This document shows positions 42,337 through 53,679 of a DNA stretch of 64,000 nt, piece after piece. Position 1 is the first letter of the stretch; every line of letters starts with the position of its first letter. The DNA is from Agapetus fuscipes (Eukaryota; Arthropoda; Insecta; Trichoptera; Glossosomatidae): positions 14,655,229 to 14,719,228 of the forward strand of contig OX637356.1 of the NCBI GenBank assembly GCA_951799405.1. The letters are read 5' to 3'. Below the pieces are notes generated by a model. The model was given only the letters and a program-made list of their open reading frames with translations, did no database searches and was not told where the DNA came from. The translations under genes and the position numbers were made by a program.

Positions 42337-42561
42337 TAAATGCATTCCCACAAGCAGACATGTATAAGTTTGCGCTAACACATGGCGCATGTGGACCTAC
42401 AATATAAAAACCCAATCTCAAATGAACATAAGCCCTGCAACTCTTGCCGACCTTCCCAGAAACAGGGGTGACATCGGCAAAGTGAACCATTTTTTACAGT
42501 ATGGGTGGTCAGCCTCATACCAACCTATAAGTCAAGGATTACAAACAATTATCATCCATGC

Positions 42562-42673
42562 TCGAATAATGGTCATTTTAGTAATTGCAATGCAATTTAA
42601 TAACAATTTTGGATTATTTAAGTTAATTCTTCTCTTCCAGCCCCCCCTGCCCCTTCCTAGTTACGCCCATGAA
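42562..42673 (+). repeat. Unclassified repeat, second copy of 13347-13452
   Basis: ATTTTAGTAATTGCAATGCA ... CCTGCCCCTTCCTAGTTACG. Confidence 0.6.
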
Positions 42674-42689
42674 TTCACTTATTGATGTA

Positions 42690-43153
42690 TCAAAGTATTA
42701 TTATATTAGATTCACTTACAAAAGTATTAAAGTATATACCTACTATTATATGTGAATCCTTCATTCCATTATGAGAAAATAAATTACATGTGAATCTTTC
42801 GTTGCCTCACAAAATACCTGCTATTATAAGTGAACCTTTTATTTTGCTTTCAAAATACTATTGTAAAGTAAATTATTTATTAACATTCAAAATACTATCA
42901 CAAATTAATCTCTCAGTTTCTTTTGAAGATACTATTTTGAGTATTTTTTTTATTTTCTTTCAAAGTTAATCCCTTATTTTCTTCCTAAATCTATTGTCAT
43001 AAATTCTTTGTTTTATATCAAAATACTTTTATGAGTGAATACTGCACCTACTTTCTTTCAAAATAGTAGTACATATGCAAGAATCTTGTTGTTCTAAATA
43101 CTTTCAAGTTCTTAGATATTTTATTTTCTTTTTTTACTTTTAAATTACTCTAC
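42690..43153 (+). repeat. Degenerate minisatellite, about 40-45-bp units
   Basis: Recurring CTTTCAAAATACTATTGTAA-GTGAATCTTT-type units. The last part (43062-43153) is repeated exactly at 44032-44123. Confidence 0.7.
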
Positions 43154-43384
43154 TTCCAGGCCAAGACTGGGGGAGCGATCTGGAACCAAGATAATAATAA
43201 TGTTTTGTTTTTATTTTACATAATTGAAAATATACAAAATTTTGAAAAGATTTTTGTGAAACACTGTGGAAATTCATTTTAAAAAACTGATTATTACTCA
43301 ATAAAAAATAAAAGAAATTAAAAACTTTGTTTTACCTATCCCACTTTTATTGTTTTTGAAAATATTTGTAACTTAAATTGTAAT

Positions 43385-44035
43385 TCAAATGTTATATCTC
43401 TTACAATTACATGTATTTTTATTGTTTCAGAAATTATGAGGTAAGGAACAACGAACCTTGTAGAATACGCCATCTCTTTCTTTTATATTGATCGCTGCAT
43501 ACAAGATAATACTTATATTTTCAACAAGAACCTTCCTGAAACAGGGGTGACATTGACAAAGTGAACATTTTTTTTACAGTATGGGTGGTAAGCCTCATAC
43601 CAACCTATAAGTCAAGGAATGGTGGTTATTTATTATTTGTATTCCTTGACTTATTGGTCGGTATGAGGCTGACCACCCGTAATGTAAAAAATATTCACTT
43701 TGACAATGTCACCCCTGTTCCAAGGAAGGTCAGCAAAAGTTGCAGGGTGTATATTAATTTGAGGTTTGGATTTTAATTTGTAAGTAGGTACATATTCAGC
43801 ATTTGTAAGCGCGAGTTTACACGTGTTTATTTGTGGGCATATATTTGATATAGGTAAGCTTTGAATGTTAATATTTCTTTGCAACTTAGATTAGATTAGA
43901 TTAGATATGGTGACAGTTGGAACTACCAACAACATTGTCTATGTCAAACTCAAATGATATGGCGGCCAAACGATAGGTAATAAGTTGGGAGCCACAAAGG
44001 ACCAAGAAGTCATCGACCAGGCCCGTAGGGCAAAA
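43385..44035. repeat. Segmental duplication, copy 2 (empty MITE site)
   Basis: Matches 39228-40153 without the MITE: CAGAAATTATGAGG is uninterrupted. It also has the head-to-head SINE-B pair 43528-43619 (minus) and 43640-43906 (plus). Confidence 0.9.
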
Positions 44036-44296
44036 TAGTAGTACATATGCAAGAATCTTGTTGTTCTAAATACTTTCAAGTTCTTAGATATTTTATTTTC
44101 TTTTTTTACTTTTAAATTACTCTTATACTTTTAAAATGTTATTGTAAGTGTACTAATAAATGTTAAGTACTGATAAACATTTAACTCTTTGTAGTATTTA
44201 TTTACTTAAACGTTCCTAAATTTAACGCGTTATCTTATTTTGGTATCGGTCATTACTCTTTCTATGTAGTATTTATGTAAGTACTCTGATACATAT

Positions 44297-44551
44297 CGCT
44301 CCCCCAGTTCTTGTTTATCGTATACGCCAATCTTGTCAAATATGACTTTTTCATGCAGTTGTCTTATGAATTAAATTCTACACAATCGGAGCTAAGAAAA
44401 ACCGTAAAACTCGATAATGTAAGAGTTGTTTTACATATTTTTTAAATAAATTTCTTGTTTTCATAAGACACATTGGTCCAGTACACATGCAAACATTGCT
44501 CATGTAAAATTTTCTTAATGGCGTATACGGCAAACAAGAACTAAGGCAGCG
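44297..44551 (+). repeat. MITE with 4-bp target duplication (family E), 255 bp
   Basis: CGCTCCCCCAGTTCTTG to CAAGAACTAAGGCAGCG; ATAT at 44293-44296 and 44552-44555. Confidence 0.92.
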
Positions 44552-44653
44552 ATATAACTAGCTCACATATTTCTAGTATTTTTCCCACAACAAGTTCAAC
44601 ACAAACAATAGATATCTACTAATTATTTGTTATTACGTAACAAATTACAACAT

Positions 44654-45300
44654 ATCGACGGTTAAAAGAAGTAATAAGCAACGTTTTGGTCAAAAATGAG
44701 TTAATTTTCTGCTCTTTCTAATGCGCCAACTCCCATAGCTCTGCGATGATTTTTTTGTGGTGTATGCCCAAGCAAACAACTGCGTTTTCGAAGTATGGTT
44801 TTGGTGTAACCGACAAGATTTTGGCCTTTTTTGTCCTAAAGGCGCTTGTGACGTAAAAAAATGTAAAATCATATTTCGACTGCTCCAAGGAAGACAGCAC
44901 TAAGTCAAAAAAGATAGTTTTGCAGGAAAGCCAATTGAATGTTATTTATTACATGGAGAACAATGCCTAAACTATTTTTAACATTCATTTATTAACGAAT
45001 TTAAAAGAGATAGAGACACGGCTGTCACCTTGGAATGAAGATAATGGTTTGTTACCTTCAGAAATCGAAATTAGTCAAAAACCTGAATTTCGGAGTTACT
45101 TCCTTCTTCCTTGGAGCAGTCAATTTATAGGAATGCCAATAAATGCCTTTGTTTTTTTTAATGTAGAGCTGTTTTGATTTCAACGATATAATAAAAAATA
45201 GAAAAGTGATGCCATTTTTCTGCAATCTCAAACTTTAAACTGCTCTCCTGAACAATTTAGCTTTTATCGCTTATGCCCTATTACTTTTTAACCGTCGATA
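44654..45300. repeat. Inverted-repeat element, about 650 bp
   Basis: Outer ends ATATCGACGGTTAAAA (near 44654) and TTTTTAACCGTCGATAT (near 45300) are inverted. An inner pair, GACTGCTCCAAGGAAG (44879) and CTTCCTTGGAGCAGTC (45108), is inverted too. No ORF. Confidence 0.75.
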
Positions 45301-45397
45301 TTGTTTTCATTTGTCAGCTCAAAATATGAAATCTTTTTTTTTTTAATCAGCCACCTATTTTTTTATAAAACCCTAATCCATGAATTCAGTTTATTTA

Positions 45398-45637
45398 GGG
45401 CCTGTTGCACCAAACTCCAATCAGACGAAAATCAAAATTAAGTGTGATTTTTCCCTTTCAAATCAAACAATTGATTGCATATACGTAAGTCAGCTGATGT
45501 GAATCATATTTCCTGTTCAAATTCCATCACATTTTTACCAACTTTCGAGAAATATTTAACCGAGGTCCTTACCGGAACTAAACAATCAAATTTGATGTTT
45601 CAATCAAATATTGATTGGAGGTTGGTGCAACAGGCCC
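45398..45637 (+). repeat. MITE opening GGGCCTGTTGCACCAA, 240 bp
   Basis: GGGCCTGTTGCACCAAACTC and its exact inverted partner at 45613-45637; TATTTA flanks both sides (45392-45397, 45638-45643). Confidence 0.9.
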
Positions 45638-45739
45638 TATTTAATCTGTAAACTGACGTTGTTATTCACACTCAGCGACGAAATAATGAATTGATCAAAT
45701 AATTGAATCTGCAAGAAACACGAACTGACTCGTGTTTCT

Positions 45740-46190
45740 TCCTTGTAGAATACACACGTCTCCTGAAGACGTCGGATATGACGTAGAGAAAATCGTTCTT
45801 CTCTTTACACACGGTCAGTAGGTAACATCCGTTTTTTTCATTCCAAAAAAAAAGCATTCATAGATGTCGCAATAGCTCCACTTGTACAGACGGACGATAC
45901 TATGTCATCTTGTGAAACCGTCCGATTAATGAAAGGGTGGATCATAGAAGTTAGTACTGGCCTCCATTTACTGGAAAGTTTGTAGCTGTCGTCTCTGTTG
46001 AAGTTGGGGTGCCTGTGTATTTCGATTGCTTCCTTCACGAGTCGAGGGATGAGAAATCTTTCTTTAGATAAAATCTTTGTTTTATCAAATCTGATCAGAT
46101 AATATTCACCCCTTTCTGTGAATGTTTACAGATAGCAGACTTGTTCACAATATGTTCCTTCAGTCGGGTGTTGATGCTGCGCTTGGTCAT
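45740..46190 (-). mobile_element. Penelope-like element 3' remnant (GIY-YIG C terminus)
   Basis: Minus strand reads MTKRSINTRLKEH, then in another frame RFDKTKILSKERFLIPRLVK and EAIEIHRHPNFNRDDSYKLS-SKWRPVL, the conserved end of Penelope-type endonucleases. Downstream is GACGTCTTCAGGAGACG, shared with 36710-36765 and 33535-33560. Frameshifted. Confidence 0.8.
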
Positions 46191-46717
46191 AATTTAAAAT
46201 CTTTATTCATCAAGAAAGCTTGAACTAATATATTTTAAATTTATATGAATTGATTTTGAACTCTGAACCGGATTTTCAATATTAATTATAAAAAGTCTTC
46301 AATGCCACAAGTATAAACATTAAACTCACCTAGATTGCGTAAATTGAAATATTGTATGATGACTAAATCACTCTCTAGAAGTGCTGTATTATATTTCATA
46401 CATTTTTGGTTTACGCAATCGAGGTGAGTTTTACGATGTTTTGCACTCGGGGTGCAAGTTTTTAGCAACAATTTACCTACATTGTATAGGAAGTGATAAA
46501 TCAGATGTCTGTGTGTCAGTTTGTGTATTTTATATCCCTATTAATTATTTTTATTTCAGCCATAACTTATGAAAAATATTGATAAAATTAATTTAACAGA
46601 ACATCACTACATTCCATTTTAGGTAACGCAGAATCGTTTTCTTTTCGTTTCAAATGAAGACCCGCTACGTTGCTGATAAGAATTTATAAAATCAAGGTTA
46701 AGAATCTGCACACAACT

Positions 46718-47025
46718 CGTGGTCCGTAGTCCAGGTGGTAGCACTTCGGACTCGTAACTGGAGGGTCGTGGGTTCGAATCCCGGCGGAGCACAAAAAATA
46801 TACCATTTATATTTTCAAATTTGCTCTTCGCTGGCTTGAAAAATTCATAAACCTTTACCAAAGACCGGTCATCAAAAGGTCCATCCAGCCTTACAACAAC
46901 TGGGTCTTGCTTGAGAATTGGCGCTTTCTACAGCGACGACCAAGCTCGCAGAGGGCTCTTGAGGTGTGATACACACAAAAACAGCGCTCACCAAATAAAT
47001 CAGCCTAATTTAATTTTTTTTTTTA
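46718..47025 (+). repeat. SINE-A copy, best preserved
   Basis: Head GGTCCGTAGTCCAGGTGGTA, CGGACTCGTAACTGG (CGT in the anticodon position, Thr-like), B box GGTTCGAATCC, CGGCGGAGCA, full body and T-rich tail. Confidence 0.92.
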
Positions 47026-47041
47026 ACTCGTATGATAGCCT

Positions 47042-47320
47042 ATCATCATCATCATTGGCACGACAACCCGGGGTGGGTCTTGGCCTCCCTCAGCAACCGC
47101 TGCCAGCGCTGTCTATCCAACGTCTTCCTCCTCCAGTCCCACATTCCCACTGCACGGCAATCCGCCACCACTCCACCCAGCCATCTTGAACGTGGTCTTC
47201 CCACTGTCCGGCGTCCCTCCGGGTTCGTCTTCACAACCGTCTTCTCCAGGCTCCGATGGTCCATTCGCTGAATGTGCCCGACCACATCAGCGTCCTGGTA
47301 CAGCTTATACAATTCGGAGT
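47042..47320 (-). mobile_element. LINE 3' fragment with TGATGATGA tail
   Basis: Minus: DADVVGHIQRMDHRSLEKTV and NPEGRRTVGRPRSRWLGGVV to KTHPGLSCQ, open. The 3' tail is trinucleotide repeat at 47040-47055. Confidence 0.8.
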
Positions 47321-47437
47321 TATGCTAGTGGAGTATGCTAGCCTATAGCTAGATAAAAATTTCAGTTTCAATTCAATGTAATTTTGCACACTGCATTTAA
47401 CTATCTTAAAATTTAAAGTGAACTCATTTTATACGTT

Positions 47438-47852
47438 AACTCAAAGGTTGGTATGATGCTGGACACCCAAACTGTAAATAATCGTTCACTTTTGACGGTG
47501 TCACCCCTGCTTCAGGGAGGGTCGGCCAGAGTTGCAGGGTTTATTATTTGAAAGTGCAAACTTCCACGTGTCTGTTTGTGAGCATGAATTTAATATTAAT
47601 TTTATCTAATCTAAGTTGCAAAGATATGTAACATTAGGGATTCACATTATATGCATTCTCATAAGCAGACACATCAAGTTCACGTTTGCACATGCCGCAT
47701 GTGAACCTATAACATAAAAACCCAAATCTGAAATGAACATACACCCTACAGCTCTTGACGACCTTCCCTGAAGCAGGAGTGACATTGGCAAAGTGAACCA
47801 TTTGCTACAGCATGGGTGGTCAGCCGCATACTAACCTATAGCAAGGAACATA
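47438..47852. repeat. Tail-to-tail SINE-B pair
   Basis: Plus copy 47438-47602 and minus copy 47605-47852 meet at their 3' ends (ATTTTATCTAATCTAAGTTG). Confidence 0.87.
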
Positions 47853-47954
47853 CACAACAAATTACATATTTAGAATCAACAAATAATAATATGTGTAAAC
47901 ATCAAAGCAAATACAGAATATTAAATTATAATTTAAAAAAAAACTTTAAAATTA

Positions 47955-48445
47955 CAGATCAACCGCCATTTCTTTCTGTCCTTAGATACTTCTTTCATTT
48001 CATCCAACAACCTTCTCTCAGGGTCAGTCTCCCCACCACTGACCCACGCCCTGTATATCCATCCCATCCGGGGATGTGTCACAGGGCTCGCATGCAAAAG
48101 TTATGTGAGATGCGAGTGGCAGAAGGCCCTCCCGTAAAGCTACACTTTCCCAAGTGTTTACACAAAGCAAAGGAGGCTCAGAAATCACTGAAAGATTTTA
48201 GCCGTGAGGGTTTAGGGCTCGAGGATTTTAAATTTACAAACAAAAATGCAAAGTGATTCTGAGGGCCTAGAATTCGAGATGCTACTACTGAGACTGTTCA
48301 AGGGGCGCTCTCCTGACTAAGTGGCCAACCACCTAGAGGCGGAAAAAAATATAGAAAAAATAGAAAGAATGTCGGTCTAATTAGACCGACGAGTTTTTCG
48401 TTTTTCATTTCATCCAGAGTCATGACCTTCTTCATACAAGCTTTC
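47955..48445 (+). repeat. Repeat K, interrupted copy (second at 61215-61330)
   Basis: ACAGATCAACCGCCATTTCT and CCAGAGTCATGACCTTCTTC are contiguous in the 61-kb copy; here 397 bp is inserted between them. Confidence 0.88.
48006..48402 (+). mobile_element. Unidentified 397-bp insertion with 13-bp target duplication
   Basis: TTTCATTTCATCC occurs at 47993-48005 and 48403-48415; the empty paralog has one copy. The insert holds an open stretch to 48256 (RARMQKLCEMRVAEGPPVKL ...) without known similarity and a 20-bp perfect palindrome at 48371-48390. It has no clear poly-A and no terminal inverted repeat. Confidence 0.85.
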
Positions 48446-49112
48446 CCTTTATAATAAATAACATTTTTATTGTTAATACGAGTACATATTATATCTTTGC
48501 AACTTACGCAACCAAACTTTTTTCGAGGAAAGTGAAATATTTTTTAAGACGTTATCATGCAACATTAAGCCCCATCCGAGCTGACAAAACAAGACATAAT
48601 ACACGCATCAATCATCAGAAATAAAGTGTTTACATCAGTCGGCGATAACCTGGTACACTCGGCTCTCAAAATAGCCGCTCTTATCGCCAATTAGCGGCGG
48701 TGTTTAGTACCTACACGCGTTATCACCTTGGTTCAAAGATTCCCAATCATTTTGTCTTACTGGCCATCTACACAGTTTTGTTAACATAAAAGTATACTGC
48801 TACAAACGTACGGGTTCGTACGCGAGCCTAAGCACGCTGGTGTTTGTCAAACAATCTGGTATATCGTCGAACAATCCTAGTGGAAGTATCTACCATGTTC
48901 GAGAACATGCAAGAATCGTCTCTGCCTCCCATATATATATATACGAGCAAAGATTCTGTGGGAGGGAGAGAGTCGCTTATATCATTGTAACGCGAACACC
49001 ACTGTAAGCAGAGAGTGAAAAAATAAATCAGCAAAATCTTAACAATACATTTGGCGGCGTGACATTGTATGAGTGGAGATTGCATTGTTTCCGTGTCATT
49101 GTGTAAACGTAA
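48446..49112. other. No recognised feature
   Basis: AT-rich with a short TA microsatellite near 48940; the 48828-49115 minus frame has no family signature. Confidence 0.6.
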
Positions 49113-49228
49113 CAAAGCTACACATATAGTGTAACTTCATTTAACATTTCTGACACCCTCGATGGAATTCGAACCCGAGCCCTCGGCATGGAATTCAAGC
49201 ACTCTACTAATTGAGCTATCGACCGGAC
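49113..49228 (-). repeat. SINE-C, internally deleted
   Basis: 3' end (AAGCTACACATATAGTGTAA) joined directly to the head region (TTCGAACCCGAGCCCTCGGC ... GAGCTATCGACCGGAC). Confidence 0.8.
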
Positions 49229-50159
49229 TTCACGTTAGTTTGTGGATCACATCACATCCACAGGGTACAAATTTTAATTGAGTATCATGACATAGATACA
49301 AGGCTGTTCACGACAAAGCTCCAGACTACATAAATTGCCTTGTTGTCTTGAAGATGCTCACCGAAAGAGATCGCATACACTGATCGGCAGAAAACGGATC
49401 AGAAACCGTTGTAAGTCAGCCTATAAGGAAAACAAACACAGTCTTTGGAGACTGTATAATTATTGCAGTGGCTGGCCCCAGTACCATCAGATGTCAGAGC
49501 ATCAAGGATAGCTGATGACCTCAAGAGGAGGATAGAGGCACATCTCTACGTCCAGTGAACAAAAAGGGCCTTGGAATGACAAGATGTCACGAAACGGCGC
49601 CGAAAACGTCGTTATTTTCATCCAAATCATGACTTCTTTCTTTGTGTCGGTTTGCTGAGGTGGAGGTGCTATATTTCGCCCTCCTTAATTCATAACTACA
49701 ATTTTAATAAGTAAAAAAATAAGGTAGAGGCTTCATGTCTTTTGAGGACCCTGGTAGGCTAAAATCCGTGCAAACAGCTAACTTCACCGTGATCAAAAAA
49801 GTAGTTTTTCCCTCTGTTCATTACGATCTGTGCTGTACTATGTTGGTGTAGATATATACCAGTTTGGGAATAGCTGATTATGCTAGCACGCTGTTTTCGG
49901 TGTTTACAGCCGTGACAGTCTCGTGGAGATTTGGCAGACTGCGGACCAGACGGTGACAAGGTCTCAACTGGGATAGGTATAGCTATACGGCGATATGGCA
50001 CTGTGCTCGTTCAACTGATAACTGGGTCGAGGAAATGTGTAAACAATTCAGCTACTTCCACATCTAGTACTTAAACCATGGAATCATCGCATCTGATGCC
50101 GGTATTGCAATTATACATAGCAGATCTTTAAGGCAGAATTATCTTCAAATCTGTTCAAT
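49229..50159. other. No recognised feature
   Basis: Moderate GC patches but no open frame with a family signature; may contain old LINE DNA upstream of 50160. Confidence 0.5.
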
Positions 50160-50842
50160 ATTTTGGGGCATGACGAATTTAGATACTTGGGAAGTATGTT
50201 TGAAAAGAATGGAAAGATGACAAGAGAACTTGAGAATAGGGTGTGCAAGGGAAAGCAAGTGGTCGGTGCAATAGGAAGAATAGCAAAGAACAAGCGATTG
50301 ACGATGGATCTGAGAATGGCGGTACACAATGGCATATTGTTACCGACTTTGATGTATGGAAGTGAAGCATGGACAGTGAATGATAGCGAAATGAGTAAAG
50401 TATGTACGGTGGAAATGAAGCATTTGAGAAGTATGACAGGAAAAACTTTGAGGGATAGAGTTAGGAATGAATGGGTAAAAAAAGAATGTAATTTGAAAGA
50501 GGATGTGAAAGTTAAAGTACAAAAGAATGTGATGAGATGGTTTGGGCATGTGGAAAGAATGAAAGATGATAGACTGACAAAGTATGTATACAAAGAAAGT
50601 GTGAAAGGAAAAAGAGGGAAGGGACGACCGAGAAAAGTATGGAGTGATCAGATTGAGGAGATTGTGAAAGAATGGGATATACAAAGTGAGCGTAAAAGAA
50701 GAAAATGCATGAAAAAGGTTATGGATATGAAGGAATTGAAAGAGGTATGTCAGGATAGGAAAAAATGGAGGCAACTCTGCAGAGGCTCTGGCCACCCCTA
50801 GCGGAATGGCGACAGAGTTACAGTTACAGTTACAGTTACAGA
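50160..50842 (+). mobile_element. LINE 3' fragment (RT C terminus) with CAGTTA tail
   Basis: Open frame of 212 codons ending 50801: FRYLGSMFEKNGKMTRELEN, LPTLMYGSEAWTVNDSEMSK, VMRWFGHVERMKDDRLTKYV, GKRGKGRPRKVWSDQIEEIV, then four ACAGTT units. 5' truncated and young. Relatives at 56125-56455 and 62929-62980. Confidence 0.9.
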
Positions 50843-51091
50843 TGACTAAAAATTATATCCCAAAGACGTGTAAAATGGATAGGGTACGCAGTACGCCCGG
50901 AAGATGATGATGATGGATGATTTCTTTCCTGTGGCGCCATTTAATAGTCAAGGACTATCTCAAGGGCGCCATGGCTTCTGGAAAAAAGCAGTGTCTTCAG
51001 TCCCTATCTGAAGGTGGTGGTAGGCTGGTTCGCGCAAACACCGACGGGCGAATTGTTCCAGGCAACCGGCCCGGCCACCGCAAAGCGGTGA

Positions 51092-51231
51092 AGGTAGTAT
51101 CTGTCAAAAAGGCAGTATCTGTCCGGAAGGTAGTATTTGTCCAAAAGTCAGTATCTGCCCGGAAGGCAGTATCTGCCCGAAAGGTAGTATCTGTCAGAAA
51201 GGCAGTATCTGCTCGAAGGGTAGTATCTTCT
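51092..51231 (+). repeat. 18-bp tandem repeat, about 7.7 units
   Basis: Units of GGYAGTATCTGYCCGRAA. The plus frame stays open (VSVRKA-type hexapeptide) from 50917 to 51342, but codons simply follow the repeat. Confidence 0.9.
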
Positions 51232-51305
51232 ATACTGTTGCGAACTTCGAGTATAGGCACTCGTACACACATCGGTACATCAAAATTTGTTTTTTTGCCA
51301 TCAAT

Positions 51306-51570
51306 TTGTCGGGGTTATAGCCGCGGGGGCCAAGAGGGCTGATCTTTCTAGCGTGTTTCGAATGGAACAACGTTGGTTCGATCCCCGCTTGGGTCACTTG
51401 ACTTTAACTTTGACCCTGGTTCAACAGATGTTATTGGGTAATTATTATTTAATAATTCATTAATAATAAACAATAATGAATTATTAAATGATGATATTAA
51501 TACCTACCTGTTTCTGGCCAGGCAGAATAGGTTGGTGAATTGCATTCCTCTTCACAAACCTATTTTTATA
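51306..51570 (+). repeat. SINE-G copy with tRNA-like head
   Basis: TAGCCGCGGGGGCCAAGAGG, B-box-like GGTTCGATCCC, then the GGCCAGGCAGAATAGGTTGG and CATTCCTCTTCACAAACCT end. Confidence 0.78.
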
Positions 51571-51929
51571 AAAATATAAATAAAAATGACTACACACACC
51601 AATGCACATTCACCATTCTGGTGATGGAATAGTCCAGAAATTGGGAGAAAGATCTCTCCGTTCTACTATATTAGGGGTCAAAATGGTAGGACAGCGAAGC
51701 AATTGCAATAAAGCTCTTTGCCAAATAACACATATAATATAACCAGTGACTCTCAAGTGTGAAATAAATTGTACATTGTAAAAATAAATCCTTAAATAAA
51801 TCAATTCCAGTAGTTTTAATTAAAAATAATCCAGCAGAGAACGTAACAATACATTTTTCTATTAACGCGATAGAGAGGAATTTACTCGATGTTTTATACG
51901 AGGGATACAGAACCCTTGCTTTAAGTACG

Positions 51930-52222
51930 CAAACGCAACTAAGCTACGCATATAGTGTAACTTCTTGCCGCGTTATCCCCGAAGGGATCGCATGTGGCGA
52001 GTTGAACCTATTTATTTTTAAAGGTAAGGGGGCCGCCTTACGCCAACCACTTCAGTTGGTACTCATTTCTTGTGAAGGCTGAGTAAGCCTTGCTGGTATT
52101 TTATTTTGGGGTTTAAAATAAACACCGAAACGGGAAATCATTTCTGACACCCTCGGCGGGATTCGAACCCGAGCTCACGGTATGGAATGCAAGCACTCTG
52201 CCAACTGAGCTATCGACCGGAC
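51930..52222 (-). repeat. SINE-C copy, small internal deletion
   Basis: CGCAACTAAGCTACGCATAT at the 3' end to TCGACCGGAC at the head; lacks part of the CAGCTCCC region. Confidence 0.88.
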
Positions 52223-52446
52223 ATTAAGTTATTTCACATATTTCATTGTATCATTATATTTTTAAGCACACGTGTACGTAATTTGATTAACGAAGGGGTG
52301 GAACTGACGTAAAGGGTTGAGTTGATAATAGAAACAGGCTATAATGGATAGGCATCCATATTTTAACATCTTGAAATTTGATACAGTTTAATTACAGGTA
52401 CTTAAAATTAATGTAAAATAATGGTTGATTTAAATAAGGCACTAAA

Positions 52447-52866
52447 TGCAACTCGCAACTAAGCTACACATATAGCGTAACTCAGTTGCGTGCATAGGGT
52501 AAAGGCAAATACATTTCAAAATAAATATTTTATCCCATCCATTAAAAAACGCATTTGAAATTGACTGAAGTGATAAAGATGGCTTTGATCGAATGTAAAT
52601 TTTAAATATCTAATAAATAGTTGTTTCACCATATATGGCCTATCTATTAGGCGCAATTGCCCCTAGTGTAACTTTTTACCTCATCTTATCTTGAAGGGGC
52701 TTGTTCCTACTCATTTCTTGTGAAGGCTGAGTAAACCTTGCCGGTATTTTATTTTAGGTTTGAAATAAACAACCAAACGGAAAAGCATTTCTGACACCGT
52801 CGATGCATATTGAACTCAAATTCTCTGCATGAAATGCAAGCACTCTGCCATCTGAGCTATTAGTGT
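52447..52866 (-). repeat. SINE-C copy interrupted by a hAT MITE
   Basis: SINE-C 3' end 52447-52482 and body 52666-52866, split by family D 52483-52665 with near-identical 8-bp flanks GCGTAACT/GTGTAACT. Confidence 0.87.
52483..52665 (-). repeat. hAT-type MITE (family D), diverged copy
   Basis: CAGTTGCGTGCATAGGGTAA ... TATTAGGCGCAATTGCCCCTA; right-end truncation, reverse orientation. Confidence 0.87.
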
Positions 52867-53477
52867 CATGACTAAACACTAAAACAGTTTTATAAATTAA
52901 CATTACATCGGGGGTTGGATCATTTTACAATCTCCTAATTTATATTCACGGGTACCCAAAGTATAAAAAATTTAAAAAATTTCAAAGCGTTTTACTTAAA
53001 AAAAATGTATCAAACTTAAAAAGCCCTTCTATGGAGCGACTTAATTCCTATACATTTTTAGAATAAAACGTAATGCGTTACTCTTGGAGATTGCCCTCGT
53101 ATAAAAAGGGTGGCATGATGATTCATTTCGTAGCAAAACTAATAAAATAAAATACCGTTACCTGCCATTAAAGGTTTACGCTGAATCGAAACAAAATAAT
53201 TTGAAATTTATAACTAAATTGCTTTTCGGATGTAGGCTGGATGTTTTGCGCTAAATCGTTTAAAAACTTTTTGTTATAACTACTCAATGTTGTAGGGTCG
53301 TAAAATTTTGTGAAATCAAAAAACTAGAACGTTTTGCTTTTATGTTTTTACGACAAAGGAAAACAACTGAAGTATTATTTAATCGACTTGAGACCTTGCT
53401 GTAAATTTGCGTAAATAACGGTGAAAGAGTGTGATTCCTATAAAAATTTATTTTCCTCTAGACATGGGATTTTTAAT
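52867..53477. other. No recognised feature
   Basis: AT-rich, no ORF or repeat match within the window. Confidence 0.6.
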
Positions 53478-53660
53478 CATCACCCCTGTTTCAGGGAATA
53501 TCGGTAAGAGTTGCAGGGCTTATGTTCATTTGAGGTTTGGATTTTATTTGTAAGTACACAATCAGCATTTGTAAGCGCGAACTACACGTGTTTGTTTGTG
53601 GGCATACATCTGAGAGCTTTGAATGAATATATCCTTGCAACTTAGATTATAGATTATAGA
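53478..53660 (+). repeat. SINE-B copy, 5' truncated
   Basis: ATCACCCCTGTTTCAGGG to CTTGCAACTTAGATTATAGA; same subgroup as 10842. Confidence 0.8.
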
Positions 53661-53679
53661 AAGAGCTATATGTAAGACT

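Larger units (their letters stand above)
40774..42540 (-). repeat. SINE-B copy split by a mariner element and a LINE fragment
   Basis: 3' end at 40774-40801, a middle piece at 41754-41797, and the remaining body to the 5' end at 42337-42538. Reading across the two insertions restores the family order. Confidence 0.85.

Noticed and set aside
50111..50795. Minus-strand ORFs opposite the LINE fragment at 50160
   Set aside because: The plus frame has clear reverse-transcriptase C-terminal motifs; the minus frames are shadows.
51092..51231. CRISPR-like array
   Set aside because: Units are 18 bp and contiguous with no spacers; the genome is eukaryotic.
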